A DNA stretch of 35,415 nt from a virus, in IMG/VR virus record IMGVR_UViG_3300035034_001440, positions 1 through 35,415 of that record; one strand, written 5' to 3'. Below the pieces are notes generated by a model that saw only the letters and a program-made list of their open reading frames with translations, was not told where the DNA came from and searched no databases. This document shows positions 23,748 to 32,743 of this stretch, piece by piece; the first letter of the stretch is position 1, and the number at the start of each line of letters is the position of its first letter. The position numbers and the translations under genes are program-made.

Positions 23748-23762
23748 AGGGGTGGTGGTTTT

Positions 23763-26700
23763 ATGTTTAGTCCTACTAACAAATTTTCTTTGTATTTAAT
23801 TAAACCAGATGGGACAGAATATGGAGAACTAAACTGTCATAGTTTAGAAATATACTTATCTGGTGTTAATGAGATAGGTTATATAAGTTTTAAAATACCA
23901 GAGAAGATTAATAATAATAGCGGTTTGGTAAAGGTAAACCCATATTATACAGCAATAAAACCGTCATTTAGAGTTAGATTAGAAATAGATAACGGAGAAA
24001 AGGGTACATATATACGAGAGTTTAAAATATCAAGACCCGTTGAAAAAACAGACGGTGAAAAAACTGATATTATGTATTATGCACAAAGTAGAGAAGTAGA
24101 ATTGAGTCAAAAGTCTATTATTAGTTTTTCTGGGGTTCCAGTTGATATTAATGACAGTACGGGTATTACAATTGAACCTAGCGGTGCTATTACTCATAAT
24201 GAACTAGCAGCATCTGAAATTATTGACTACAGATTAGAAGGATTGACAATTGCTGATGTAGCGATATCTATATTATCACAAACGGATTCATCATGGGAAT
24301 TAAATTATGTTGACCCAGACTTAAGGGATGTTTACCGTTCTGATTTTGATATTCAGGGTACAGATAATTTAAATGCACTGAGAGATTTACAATATATTTA
24401 TGATTGTATTATTATTTTTGATACAGTTAATAAAAAAATGGGTTATTATAAATTAGATAATATTGGTAATGATTTGGGTTGGACTATTGAATATGGTAAA
24501 TATTTAAAGGAATTATCTAAAGAAGAAAAGGTTCAAGATGTTGTGACAAGAATGAGAGCAGTAGGTTCTGATGGCATTGGTATCCAAGGTAAAACATATA
24601 CTGGTAAAAACTATATTGAGAATTATGATTATTTCTTAGGTAGTTTTTCGAGAGATAGTAGTGGTAATGTACTTTCTCATAGTGAATGGATGTCAGATGA
24701 TTTGGCTAATGCAATATTAGATTATCAAGAATTAGTTGATGCAAATAAAACGGCACTTGATAGTAATTTTGTAATAAGGGATTCTCTTATTGAAGAAAAG
24801 ATAAACAAAGAACAAGATATAGCATATCTTAATAATAGCCAATCTGTAATTGAAGAAAAGTTATCAGTTGGTCATTCGTTAACTGTTGGTAAAATAATTA
24901 TGAGCAAAGACTCAAGAATCATTAGCAGTGTGGCTGGTATAGGTACCGTTGAGGCGTTTATTGGTGGTGAGTGGTCAATATTATCATATCAAAAAACACC
25001 AAACGGAGAGACTGTTGGTGACGTTACAGGCAGTAGTTATAGGTACCCTGTAAATGTTATCTCTGGTGATAATTATCCAGATTTCGGTTCAAGTGTTATA
25101 TATGTGTCTAAAAGTGAATATCCAGATGGTACAAACTTTAGATTAACATATGACACATTTGGATTAACATTGATATATCAAACAAAAAATATTTATGAAA
25201 CAAGGTTGTCAGACCCAACTGTTTTAGAAGATGAAAAGATTGTTTTAAATGGTATTATAGATTCTCTAGTACTTGATGAAACAGATAGAAAATTAGAAAT
25301 ATCAACTGCAACAGCAGAATTATTAGCAATACAATCGGACTTAGATATATCTAACAATGATATACAGTTGATATGGGACTTATTGGATATTAATACAAAC
25401 TTCACGGCAACAGAGCGCGAGGAATGGTCAAATTTTATTGTTGAAGGTATATATCAAAATACAGAAATAAGCGATGAAGATTTACTATTGAGTGCGACAC
25501 AAGATGCTCTGGATGACGCTAAGATGCCAGAATTAAATATTGATATTAGTATGATTAGCATTCTTCAAACAGAAGATTCCAAGGTAGATTGGGACAAGGT
25601 AAACTTATATGATTTTGTTAACATTAGATTCGAAAGACTTGATATTGATGTACAAGCGAGAATAATGGAAATAAGATATAACCCAGAAACATATGGAATG
25701 AATCTATTAATTTCAACAACAACAAATTATATAAGAAATGATAACCATTTTATGGAAAGATTTGTTGACAAGGTATCAAAATCAACCAATATGGTAGACT
25801 TTAGTAATAATGATTGGAATGGTGCAAAAACTAATACTACTATTTTGAGTGAACTTTCAAACAATGGTATTGATACAAAAAAATATAATATTGGCTCTGC
25901 AAATGATGAGAGCGTAAAAATAGATAATAATGGTATAACAATCGAAGAAAAGTTTACTGTTGATAGTGATTATAATCCTGTTAAAAATACACCATCATCA
26001 ACAAACGACCAGAGATACAGTGATAGAATAATTAGATTTGGTAATGGTGGTATTTTCCTAAGTAAAGATGGTGGGCAAACATTTTCAGTAGCAATAACAC
26101 CAGAACAGATATTCGCAGACGTTATAAAAGGAACACTGCTTGTCGGTGATGAGTTACGAATACTTGGTAATGATGGAATCGGTGATATAGTCACAGTTGG
26201 TGAAATATTAACAGATGATTTTGGTATTAAAGTAAGTGGTACAATAACTGGCGACACAAGTGCTAAGGTTGTAGATGTTCTTATCACTAGAGATAAGGGA
26301 TTTAAAATAATATATGATGGTATTGATAAATTTTTTGTTGGTACCGATGGCGTAATAAATGCAAAAGGGTTAAAAATACTTGATGATAGTAATGCTACAA
26401 TGCTTGAAAACGGAAAAATATTCGCTAATTATATTGAGGGGTCTCTAACAATAGGAACGAATTTAACTGTCGAGGGTGAATTAATAGTTGGTTCAGATTT
26501 AACTATAACTGGTAGTGATGGTACAAATGATATAATCAGTATTGGTGAAGTATTAACAGATGATTTTGGTATTATAATAAATGGTATTATTAATGAAAAA
26601 CCTATTATAACATCTATGACAAGAGATAAGGGATTTAATATCAATTATGATGGAGACGACAAATTTTTTGTTGGTTTAGATGGTATATTAAATGCTAAGG

Positions 26701-28148
26701 GATTAAATATATTAAATAGTTCTGATGAAACCATGGTAGAAGATGGTAAAATATTTGCAAACTTTATAGAGGGTTCTTTAACAGTTGGTGCTAATTTAAC
26801 CGTTGAAGGAGAATTAATAGTTGGTGCTGATTTAAGTATAATCGGTAACGACGGAACAAACGATGTAATAAAAATTGGTGAAGTACTAACAGATAATTTT
26901 GGTATTATTATAAATGGTATAATAAATGATGGTACCAATGATAAAACTATTACTGTATCAATGACAAGGGATGATGGATTTAAAATTACGTATGATAGTA
27001 TAGATAAGTTTTTTGTTGATATAGATGGTGTAATAAACGCTAGGGGACTTAAAATATTAAATAGCAGTGATGATGGTATTATGCTAGAAGATGGAAAAAT
27101 AACTGCTAGTTACATAGAGGGTTCGTTGACAATTGGTAGTAATTTATCAGTTGAGGGTTCCTTAACAGTTGGGGATTTGCTGAGTATAGTCGGAAACGAT
27201 GGTACTAGCGATGTTATGAATATTGGTAATGTATTAACAAGTGATTTTGGTATTATTGTAAGTGGCATTATTGATACAAAAAATGTATTAATTTCAATGA
27301 CAAGGGATACTGGGTTTAATATAGAGTATGATGGTAAAGATGTATTCGGAATAAACGCTACTGGAATTCTTCAAGCAAAAGGAATAGAACTTTATACAGA
27401 TGATACTATTCCAGTTTTAATGGCTGATGGAACAAAACTTGTTGCGGATTATGTACAAGGTAATTTGTTAGTTGGTAGTGAATTATTAATACTTGGTAAT
27501 GACGGAACAGATGATATAATAAATATTGGTGAAGTACTGACAGATGATTTTGGGTTGGTAATCAATGGAGAGGTCGACTCAAAACCAGTTATTGTATCAA
27601 TGACTAGAGATGATGGATTTAATATTTCAATTGATTCTGAAAATGTTTTCTCTGCTGGTGTTGATGGTAAGTTGGTGGCAAGGGACTTTGAGATACAGGA
27701 TGGTCGTGGGAAAGTTATAATGTCTAATAATAAGATGCTGCAAAATATAACGTTTCAAATAAATAGAGAAGAGTTATTATTGCCGGGAGATACTTATAAT
27801 ACGGGGTATATGTTAACGTCTGCTAATTTTGATGAATACGTTAGTTTATTTTTAATGCTTTCGTTTATTGTTGAGTCTCCGACCACTCCGTCTACTGCGG
27901 ATGTGACGTTCAATTTTGAAGTAGAGGCTTTAAATATGTTTGGCTCTGTAATATGGAGTACGTCAACATCGCTCGACGTAATAAATATAGCAACCAATAT
28001 TAACAGGGCGTTTGTTGTACCAACATTCCCTAATTCTTCGGATTCTACCCCACTTATAAGATTTAAAATTACAAGCGATGCTATAAATACTAATAATGTT
28101 ACTATGCTTAGTGCTGGTATAAATTCGAGAATATATGTTAGTTTGTAA
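23763..28148 (+). CDS. Tail hub protein (Tal-like) with C-terminal repeats
   Basis: A 1461-aa protein right after Dit. Residues 1-380 resemble the phage tail hub or prophage endopeptidase-tail family (gp27-like fold) that closes the tail tip. A helical segment follows (about 320-370, and 480-540). Residues about 787-1320 contain five imperfect copies of a 100-116-residue unit with the pattern GNDGTNDIINIGEVLTDDFG, then TRDxGFxIxYDG, FFVGxDGxxNAKGL and GKIFANYIEGSL. The last 120 residues form a separate beta-rich domain. I see no clear peptidoglycan hydrolase motif, so enzymatic activity is not supported. The repeats probably extend a fibre-like trimer. Confidence 0.82.
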   Translation: MFSPTNKFSLYLIKPDGTEYGELNCHSLEIYLSGVNEIGYISFKIPEKINNNSGLVKVNPYYTAIKPSFRVRLEIDNGEKGTYIREFKISRPVEKTDGEKTDIMYYAQSREVELSQKSIISFSGVPVDINDSTGITIEPSGAITHNELAASEIIDYRLEGLTIADVAISILSQTDSSWELNYVDPDLRDVYRSDFDIQGTDNLNALRDLQYIYDCIIIFDTVNKKMGYYKLDNIGNDLGWTIEYGKYLKELSKEEKVQDVVTRMRAVGSDGIGIQGKTYTGKNYIENYDYFLGSFSRDSSGNVLSHSEWMSDDLANAILDYQELVDANKTALDSNFVIRDSLIEEKINKEQDIAYLNNSQSVIEEKLSVGHSLTVGKIIMSKDSRIISSVAGIGTVEAFIGGEWSILSYQKTPNGETVGDVTGSSYRYPVNVISGDNYPDFGSSVIYVSKSEYPDGTNFRLTYDTFGLTLIYQTKNIYETRLSDPTVLEDEKIVLNGIIDSLVLDETDRKLEISTATAELLAIQSDLDISNNDIQLIWDLLDINTNFTATEREEWSNFIVEGIYQNTEISDEDLLLSATQDALDDAKMPELNIDISMISILQTEDSKVDWDKVNLYDFVNIRFERLDIDVQARIMEIRYNPETYGMNLLISTTTNYIRNDNHFMERFVDKVSKSTNMVDFSNNDWNGAKTNTTILSELSNNGIDTKKYNIGSANDESVKIDNNGITIEEKFTVDSDYNPVKNTPSSTNDQRYSDRIIRFGNGGIFLSKDGGQTFSVAITPEQIFADVIKGTLLVGDELRILGNDGIGDIVTVGEILTDDFGIKVSGTITGDTSAKVVDVLITRDKGFKIIYDGIDKFFVGTDGVINAKGLKILDDSNATMLENGKIFANYIEGSLTIGTNLTVEGELIVGSDLTITGSDGTNDIISIGEVLTDDFGIIINGIINEKPIITSMTRDKGFNINYDGDDKFFVGLDGILNAKGLNILNSSDETMVEDGKIFANFIEGSLTVGANLTVEGELIVGADLSIIGNDGTNDVIKIGEVLTDNFGIIINGIINDGTNDKTITVSMTRDDGFKITYDSIDKFFVDIDGVINARGLKILNSSDDGIMLEDGKITASYIEGSLTIGSNLSVEGSLTVGDLLSIVGNDGTSDVMNIGNVLTSDFGIIVSGIIDTKNVLISMTRDTGFNIEYDGKDVFGINATGILQAKGIELYTDDTIPVLMADGTKLVADYVQGNLLVGSELLILGNDGTDDIINIGEVLTDDFGLVINGEVDSKPVIVSMTRDDGFNISIDSENVFSAGVDGKLVARDFEIQDGRGKVIMSNNKMLQNITFQINREELLLPGDTYNTGYMLTSANFDEYVSLFLMLSFIVESPTTPSTADVTFNFEVEALNMFGSVIWSTSTSLDVINIATNINRAFVVPTFPNSSDSTPLIRFKITSDAINTNNVTMLSAGINSRIYVSL
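26122..27720 (+). repeat. Five tandem ~345-bp coding repeats in tail hub gene
   Basis: The anchor encoding GEVLTDDFG occurs at about 26201, 26546, 26879, 27227 and 27530, giving periods of 345, 333, 348 and 303 bases. Copies differ throughout at the DNA level, so the array is old and diverged rather than recent. Confidence 0.85.
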
Positions 28149-28204
28149 ATAATAAAAAATAATTAAAATAATTCTAATCTATTGTATCATTGTGGTCAAT
28201 CATG

Positions 28205-28213
28205 TGATATAAT
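28205..28213 (+). promoter_or_regulatory. Extended -10 promoter for small membrane gene
   Basis: TG-A-TATAAT is a full extended -10 (TATAAT at 28208-28213); the -35 region has only a poor match. Transcription would start near 28220, about 30 bases before the next small gene. TGGTCAA lies at 28193-28199, just upstream of the -10. Confidence 0.55.
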
Positions 28214-28249
28214 AGATTTGGAGTTATAATTAGAAAGGAGAAGTATGAT

Positions 28250-28414
28250 ATGAATATATGGATTTTACTAGGAATAAATGTTTGTTTATGGTTAATAATC
28301 ATAAGTAATGCAAACGTTAAGTTAGATACTGAGAAGTCTAATAAGCCATTATATAAATCTTTATTTATTTTGGCAATTGTATTAGGAACATTATTGATTC
28401 AGTGTTTAATTTAA
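28250..28414 (+). CDS. 54-aa protein with two membrane segments
   Basis: AAAGGAG lies 9 bases before ATG 28250. The product has hydrophobic segments at residues 3-18 and about 37-54, joined by a charged loop with NVKLDTEKSNK, which would give a hairpin in the membrane. The size and layout resemble small holins, but also many other phage membrane peptides. With its own promoter and a following perfect hairpin, it forms a compact unit inside the late region, as expected for a moron gene. Confidence 0.7.
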   Translation: MNIWILLGINVCLWLIIISNANVKLDTEKSNKPLYKSLFILAIVLGTLLIQCLI

Positions 28415-28418
28415 TGAC

Positions 28419-28442
28419 CCGATAAAATAAGTATTTTATCGG
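28419..28442. other. Perfect hairpin after small membrane gene
   Basis: CCGATAAAATA (28419-28429) and TATTTTATCGG (28432-28442) are perfect 11-base complements. The stem closes just 4 bases after the preceding stop codon. No T-run follows, so it may stabilise or process the mRNA, or be a weak terminator. Confidence 0.55.
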
Positions 28443-28475
28443 AAAGGTATAAACTAAATTTAAAGGAGTATTGGA

Positions 28476-29039
28476 ATGGCTAAAGAAAAGTGGATAGATG
28501 TAATCAAATTTGAAGGAATTTACCAAATAAGTAGTTTTGGTAGAGTTAGGAGTTTACCCAGAATCACCGCTCATAGTAGAAAAATATCTGGCAGAATATT
28601 AAAGCCAAGACCAACAAAAACTGGTTATTTAAGAGTCCAACTACATGACAATGGTATAGCAAAAGATTTTTATATACATAGACTAGTTGCAATATACTTT
28701 GTTGATAACACAAACAATTATAACGAAGTAAACCATATCGATGGTATTAAATCAAATAATTTTGATTTAAATTTGGAGTGGTGTGATAGGAGTATGAATA
28801 TGGTTCATTCTTATAACAAATTAAATAATAAAAAAGGGTGTTTCCCAATAAAAAGTGTTTTGGGTATAAACCTAGAAAGTGGTAAAAAATTATATTTTAT
28901 TTCAATATCAAACGCTGAAAAATGGTTAAGAAATAATGGGTATCCAAAAGCACTTCACGGTAACATATGTTCTGTGTGTAATAGTAAATGTAAATATGCT
29001 TATGGACATACATGGGAGTACACGGAGGTAATAAAATAA
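28476..29039 (+). CDS. HNH homing-type endonuclease
   Basis: The 187-aa protein has the full layout of phage HNH homing enzymes: a NUMOD4 motif at residues 6-26 (WIDVIKFEGIYQISSFGRVRS, partly), the HNH core from H68 in HRLVAIYF through VNHIDGIKSNN (85-95) to NLEWC (99-103), and a NUMOD1-like C-terminal DNA-binding segment (about 124-150). It nicks or cuts DNA at specific sites and helps its own gene spread. It has AAAGGAG before the ATG. It lies between tail genes without any visible intron, as a free-standing insertion. Its end overlaps the next gene by one base. Confidence 0.92.
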   Translation: MAKEKWIDVIKFEGIYQISSFGRVRSLPRITAHSRKISGRILKPRPTKTGYLRVQLHDNGIAKDFYIHRLVAIYFVDNTNNYNEVNHIDGIKSNNFDLNLEWCDRSMNMVHSYNKLNNKKGCFPIKSVLGINLESGKKLYFISISNAEKWLRNNGYPKALHGNICSVCNSKCKYAYGHTWEYTEVIK

Positions 29040-29686
29040 TGGCTAAGAAAAAGAAAGTTAAGAAAAGATTAATTAAGGATTTAAGAAACAAAGATTATAT
29101 AATTTCAATCGACCTTGCATTGGCAAAATCTGGTTGGTCAGTATATGATTTAAAAACAAAGAAGATTATAGACTATGGTATATTCGTAACCAAGCCTAAT
29201 AAATTGATGGGGGAAAGACTTCGTACAATACATGGTGAGATTAGAAAGATACAGAAAATGTATCCTAATTATCACATAATAAAAGAGACTATGCCTTTAC
29301 AAAATGCTTTTACGACAATTAAGACGCTTCAAGGATTGGCAATGAGTCACGCGATTGCTCTGCTACTTTCACCGTTGGCTGACGATGTACACCCCTTAAG
29401 CATAAAAAGTGTTGTGAGGAAGTATATGGGTGCTGACAGCAAAACTAAGACATCTAAAGACGAAGTGAGATATGCTATGAATGAAATTTATGGACTTGAT
29501 ATTAAAGATAATGATATATCAGATTCTATTGGTGTGTTATATACTTTTAAAATTAAGTTTGATAAAGAGATTGATGAAGATATTAAACAAATAAGAAAAA
29601 AAATCAAGACGCTATCTACACAGACTGCTATTGATAAAAATATAAAATTAATTAAAGATTTAGAAAATAGAAAAATAAATATTTAG
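29039..29686 (+). CDS. RuvC-like Holliday junction resolvase
   Basis: I start at ATG 29039 (MAKKKKVKKR, 215 aa), which has GGAGG about 12 bases upstream, within the end of the HNH gene. The RNase H-fold motifs of RuvC are visible: D25 in ISIDLALAKSGW, E83 in IIKETMP, and NDISDSIGV with D159 and D162. The basic N-terminus and helical C-terminal extension are additions. Such resolvases clear branched DNA before packaging. Phage versions usually lie with replication or packaging genes, so a place between hub and fibres is unusual and may reflect arrival with the HNH gene. Confidence 0.85.
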   Translation: MAKKKKVKKRLIKDLRNKDYIISIDLALAKSGWSVYDLKTKKIIDYGIFVTKPNKLMGERLRTIHGEIRKIQKMYPNYHIIKETMPLQNAFTTIKTLQGLAMSHAIALLLSPLADDVHPLSIKSVVRKYMGADSKTKTSKDEVRYAMNEIYGLDIKDNDISDSIGVLYTFKIKFDKEIDEDIKQIRKKIKTLSTQTAIDKNIKLIKDLENRKINI

Positions 29687-29697
29687 AGGTGATTTAA

Positions 29698-32600
29698 ATG
29701 GCAGTAATTGATAACTCGGTTTTTGATAATCCGTTATTTATACAAATAAGGGATACTGATGTTGCATTAACGGAAACTAATTTAGTTGTTGTTAACGGTA
29801 GAACTGTGACGAATGAAATACCCAGAAGAACTGATGGCGTAATCATCACAGATGGTGGCGTGCAGTTAACAGAAATCAGAGACGCTAGCCATGTATTAGG
29901 AAACCTAGAGTTTAGAGTTGACTATAAGATTGGTTGGATTTATTTCAATAATACATACTACCCAGACGGGACTGCACTTGATGGTATATCTTACAGAGGT
30001 CGTGGAGTTATTTTATATCCGATAGAACGTTTGACGACTGCATCAGGTGGTACGATTGGTGAGGGTATTGTTAAAGTTTATGATAACGATTTACTAATCA
30101 ATAGTCAAGTTGGTAAAATTAATTTTGGTGCGAACGTAAATGTAGCAAACGACCCAACAGATATAAATAAGATTATAGTAACAATCGACAGAGGGTTGGA
30201 GACATTAGTCGCAATGGATTTATCTAACGATATTGTTTATATTCCGCTACTTGCAGATGACGCTGATGGTTCAGAAGTTGGTTATATTTATGATATAGCA
30301 AATGAAACAACTCATAAAATGACACTTGATGAAATTAAGTTATATAGTGTTAAAGATGTTGTTGCAAATATTACGGAAATTAACGATGTGACTATACCAG
30401 AAGTAAACAATAAGATTGGTGCTAATGAAAGTGATATCGATGATTTAGAAACTGAGCAGTCATTACAGGCAGATAGAATCACAGTAAACGAAGCGGATAT
30501 AGTAACTATCGAAAGCGATATAGCAACTATTGAAACCAAAAATTCAGCACAAGATGTTAAAATAACCGATAACCAATTAGAGATTAAATCTATAACTGAA
30601 TCGTTATCTAAAATATCAAATGATGATATAGTCGAAGAAGTGAACGGTGAAGAAATAATTGATTTACCAACAAACACAGCAAGTGGAAGTCCATTACGAT
30701 TTAGATTAGATGGATTAACAGAAGGTATCAATAAAGTTGCTTATGTAAATAAAACGATTGATGAGATAGTTTATGAAACTTTGACATATAGAGATATATA
30801 CGAAGGATTGGACTATCCAACAGAACAACCTATTTCATCATTATTTAGCACTCAACCAACTCAACAAAATTTAGATGATTGGTTTGTTATATTTACAGCA
30901 AGAGAAGGTATCACTAAAAAAGTATTAACTTATAAAGATGTGTTTGAAACGAATAATTTAATTACTAATCCATATTTTGATGTAGATGGTTCTTGGGCAG
31001 TAACAGGTCAAACTTCATATAATGTATTAAAGGGATATATGGAAATTGTAAATGCTGATACTATTATGAGTAGAATATATCAAACAGGTTTTGAAGATAT
31101 ACAAGGTCAAGATACATATGTATCTGCCGATTTAAAAACAAATTCTGAAACAGGGTTATTTGGTTTAACATATACAGACCCCGAACAAATGCCATCAGAA
31201 ATTACTTCAAGTTCGTGGAAACAATATTCGGATATACTAGTTGGTAGCAATCCAAGCAATGTAATACAAATTAGAATGACAGGTGCAGTAATTGGAAGTA
31301 TGTTTAGTATAGATAATGTATTTTTACTTAACTTAAATATATTCGATGAAGATATAGACAAAGCAACACTTGACGCACTCCTAGTATATTACAAAAAGTA
31401 TCGCGCATGGTTACTCGATGGAGTTAAGTTTAATAAGAGATTGAAAAGTGTTGGACAAAATCAAATAGATATTTCAAAATATAATCGTGATTTAACTGGT
31501 CTTGCTTCAACAGGTATTTGTCAACCTATGGGAGAAAAACTTAAAATAGGTAGAATAAGACACAATGGATTTATTAGTGGACTTGAAATGTTCTTGCAAC
31601 CAAATACTGAATATAGGTTTACATTCTCTGTTGAAGGATATAGTGCTGAAGGTGGAGGAAGTATGTATATATACAAAGATGCGTTCTATGGAAATAGTCT
31701 GGCTACTAATTCTATTGGTGGTAACGGAAACTTTCAAACGGTATTTACAACAGACGATACAGGTAAAGCATTGTTTGGATTTTACTTTGGTGGTGAATCA
31801 GATAGTGGAGATGAATATACAGTATATAATATGATGCTAACAGCAGGTAACACTTATCCATCATATATCCCTTACACAGAAACATTTAAATATATACTTG
31901 CTAACAAAGAAGGAAGCAAATTGCCAAATGGTGTTAAAGATACAATAGAATATCGTGATGGTAAGTATTATCATATTCAAAGAGTTGGCGAACATATATT
32001 AGTAGATGCAGATGTAAACAATTATTATACAGCCCCAGCAATAACAACCTATATATTTATAACAAAACCTTTAGATTATGTTGACGCAACATATAATGGT
32101 TGGTCTAGTGAAGAAAATATTATATTAGAAACTTATAATATTCATACTACTGGTGCAAGTGATATAATTGAAAATACTGGAAGTGTTCACGCAAGTCAAA
32201 TAGTGAACTTTATATTGATAGTTAAAAAAGAAAAATATGCGAGTTTAGTAGCGGCACGAGCAGATTTAGTAGGTATAAAATTATTCTATGAACTTGCACA
32301 ACCAATAGAAACAGAAATTCAAGTATTTGGTAATATATTAGGTCATTCAAACGGTACAGTTTACGTTGAAAGTGTTATGCAAGATGTAGCATTATACAAT
32401 AGTAAATTAGATGTACCAAACGTAGATTATCCAATTGAAAGTTTAGAAACAATAGAAGTTGTTGGAGCAGATGGGTTTATCACAAAACTAGATGTTTCAG
32501 ATGCAGTAGTAGCAAGTGATGGATTAAGTTTCACGCATCCGAGTTTAGCAGTTAATGACATGGTATACTTTACTTATTATTACAGTGACTCTAATCCGTT

Positions 32601-32742
32601 TGGAAATACAATCATTACTTATATGAATAGCAAATATGTGTTACCGAATCAAGATAGTAGTAGATTTTATAAAAAAGTAGAAACAGTAGATGATAGTAGT
32701 GGAACACCTGAACCTGTTTATACATATGTAGAGGTGATATAG
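29698..32742 (+). CDS. Tail fibre or baseplate protein 1
   Basis: A 1014-aa protein with GAGGTGAT before its ATG. The N-terminal ~165 residues are beta-rich and probably attach to the baseplate; residues about 235-300 form a coiled coil; the rest is beta-rich with lectin-like jelly-roll traits, such as LITNPYFDVDGSWAVTG (about 421-437) and FRFTFSVEGYSAEGGGSMYI-like segments. The C-terminal ~350 residues are related to those of the next gene, so both were probably made by duplication. It would mediate host binding through carbohydrate recognition; that role is inferred. Confidence 0.8.
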   Translation: MAVIDNSVFDNPLFIQIRDTDVALTETNLVVVNGRTVTNEIPRRTDGVIITDGGVQLTEIRDASHVLGNLEFRVDYKIGWIYFNNTYYPDGTALDGISYRGRGVILYPIERLTTASGGTIGEGIVKVYDNDLLINSQVGKINFGANVNVANDPTDINKIIVTIDRGLETLVAMDLSNDIVYIPLLADDADGSEVGYIYDIANETTHKMTLDEIKLYSVKDVVANITEINDVTIPEVNNKIGANESDIDDLETEQSLQADRITVNEADIVTIESDIATIETKNSAQDVKITDNQLEIKSITESLSKISNDDIVEEVNGEEIIDLPTNTASGSPLRFRLDGLTEGINKVAYVNKTIDEIVYETLTYRDIYEGLDYPTEQPISSLFSTQPTQQNLDDWFVIFTAREGITKKVLTYKDVFETNNLITNPYFDVDGSWAVTGQTSYNVLKGYMEIVNADTIMSRIYQTGFEDIQGQDTYVSADLKTNSETGLFGLTYTDPEQMPSEITSSSWKQYSDILVGSNPSNVIQIRMTGAVIGSMFSIDNVFLLNLNIFDEDIDKATLDALLVYYKKYRAWLLDGVKFNKRLKSVGQNQIDISKYNRDLTGLASTGICQPMGEKLKIGRIRHNGFISGLEMFLQPNTEYRFTFSVEGYSAEGGGSMYIYKDAFYGNSLATNSIGGNGNFQTVFTTDDTGKALFGFYFGGESDSGDEYTVYNMMLTAGNTYPSYIPYTETFKYILANKEGSKLPNGVKDTIEYRDGKYYHIQRVGEHILVDADVNNYYTAPAITTYIFITKPLDYVDATYNGWSSEENIILETYNIHTTGASDIIENTGSVHASQIVNFILIVKKEKYASLVAARADLVGIKLFYELAQPIETEIQVFGNILGHSNGTVYVESVMQDVALYNSKLDVPNVDYPIESLETIEVVGADGFITKLDVSDAVVASDGLSFTHPSLAVNDMVYFTYYYSDSNPFGNTIITYMNSKYVLPNQDSSRFYKKVETVDDSSGTPEPVYTYVEVI

Positions 32743-32743
32743 G

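Noticed and set aside
26122-27720. Regular repeat array considered as a CRISPR
   Set aside because: The units are about 345 bases, diverged and part of one long reading frame; there are no short identical repeats with unique spacers.
25193-27997. Several leftward ORFs of 67-105 codons opposite the tail hub gene
   Set aside because: They mirror the repeat units of the hub gene, repeat the same shadow sequence from copy to copy, and have no binding sites.
28476-29039. Group I intron around the HNH gene
   Set aside because: The flanking genes are intact and complete, and no split gene or intron core could be seen, so the HNH gene is free-standing.
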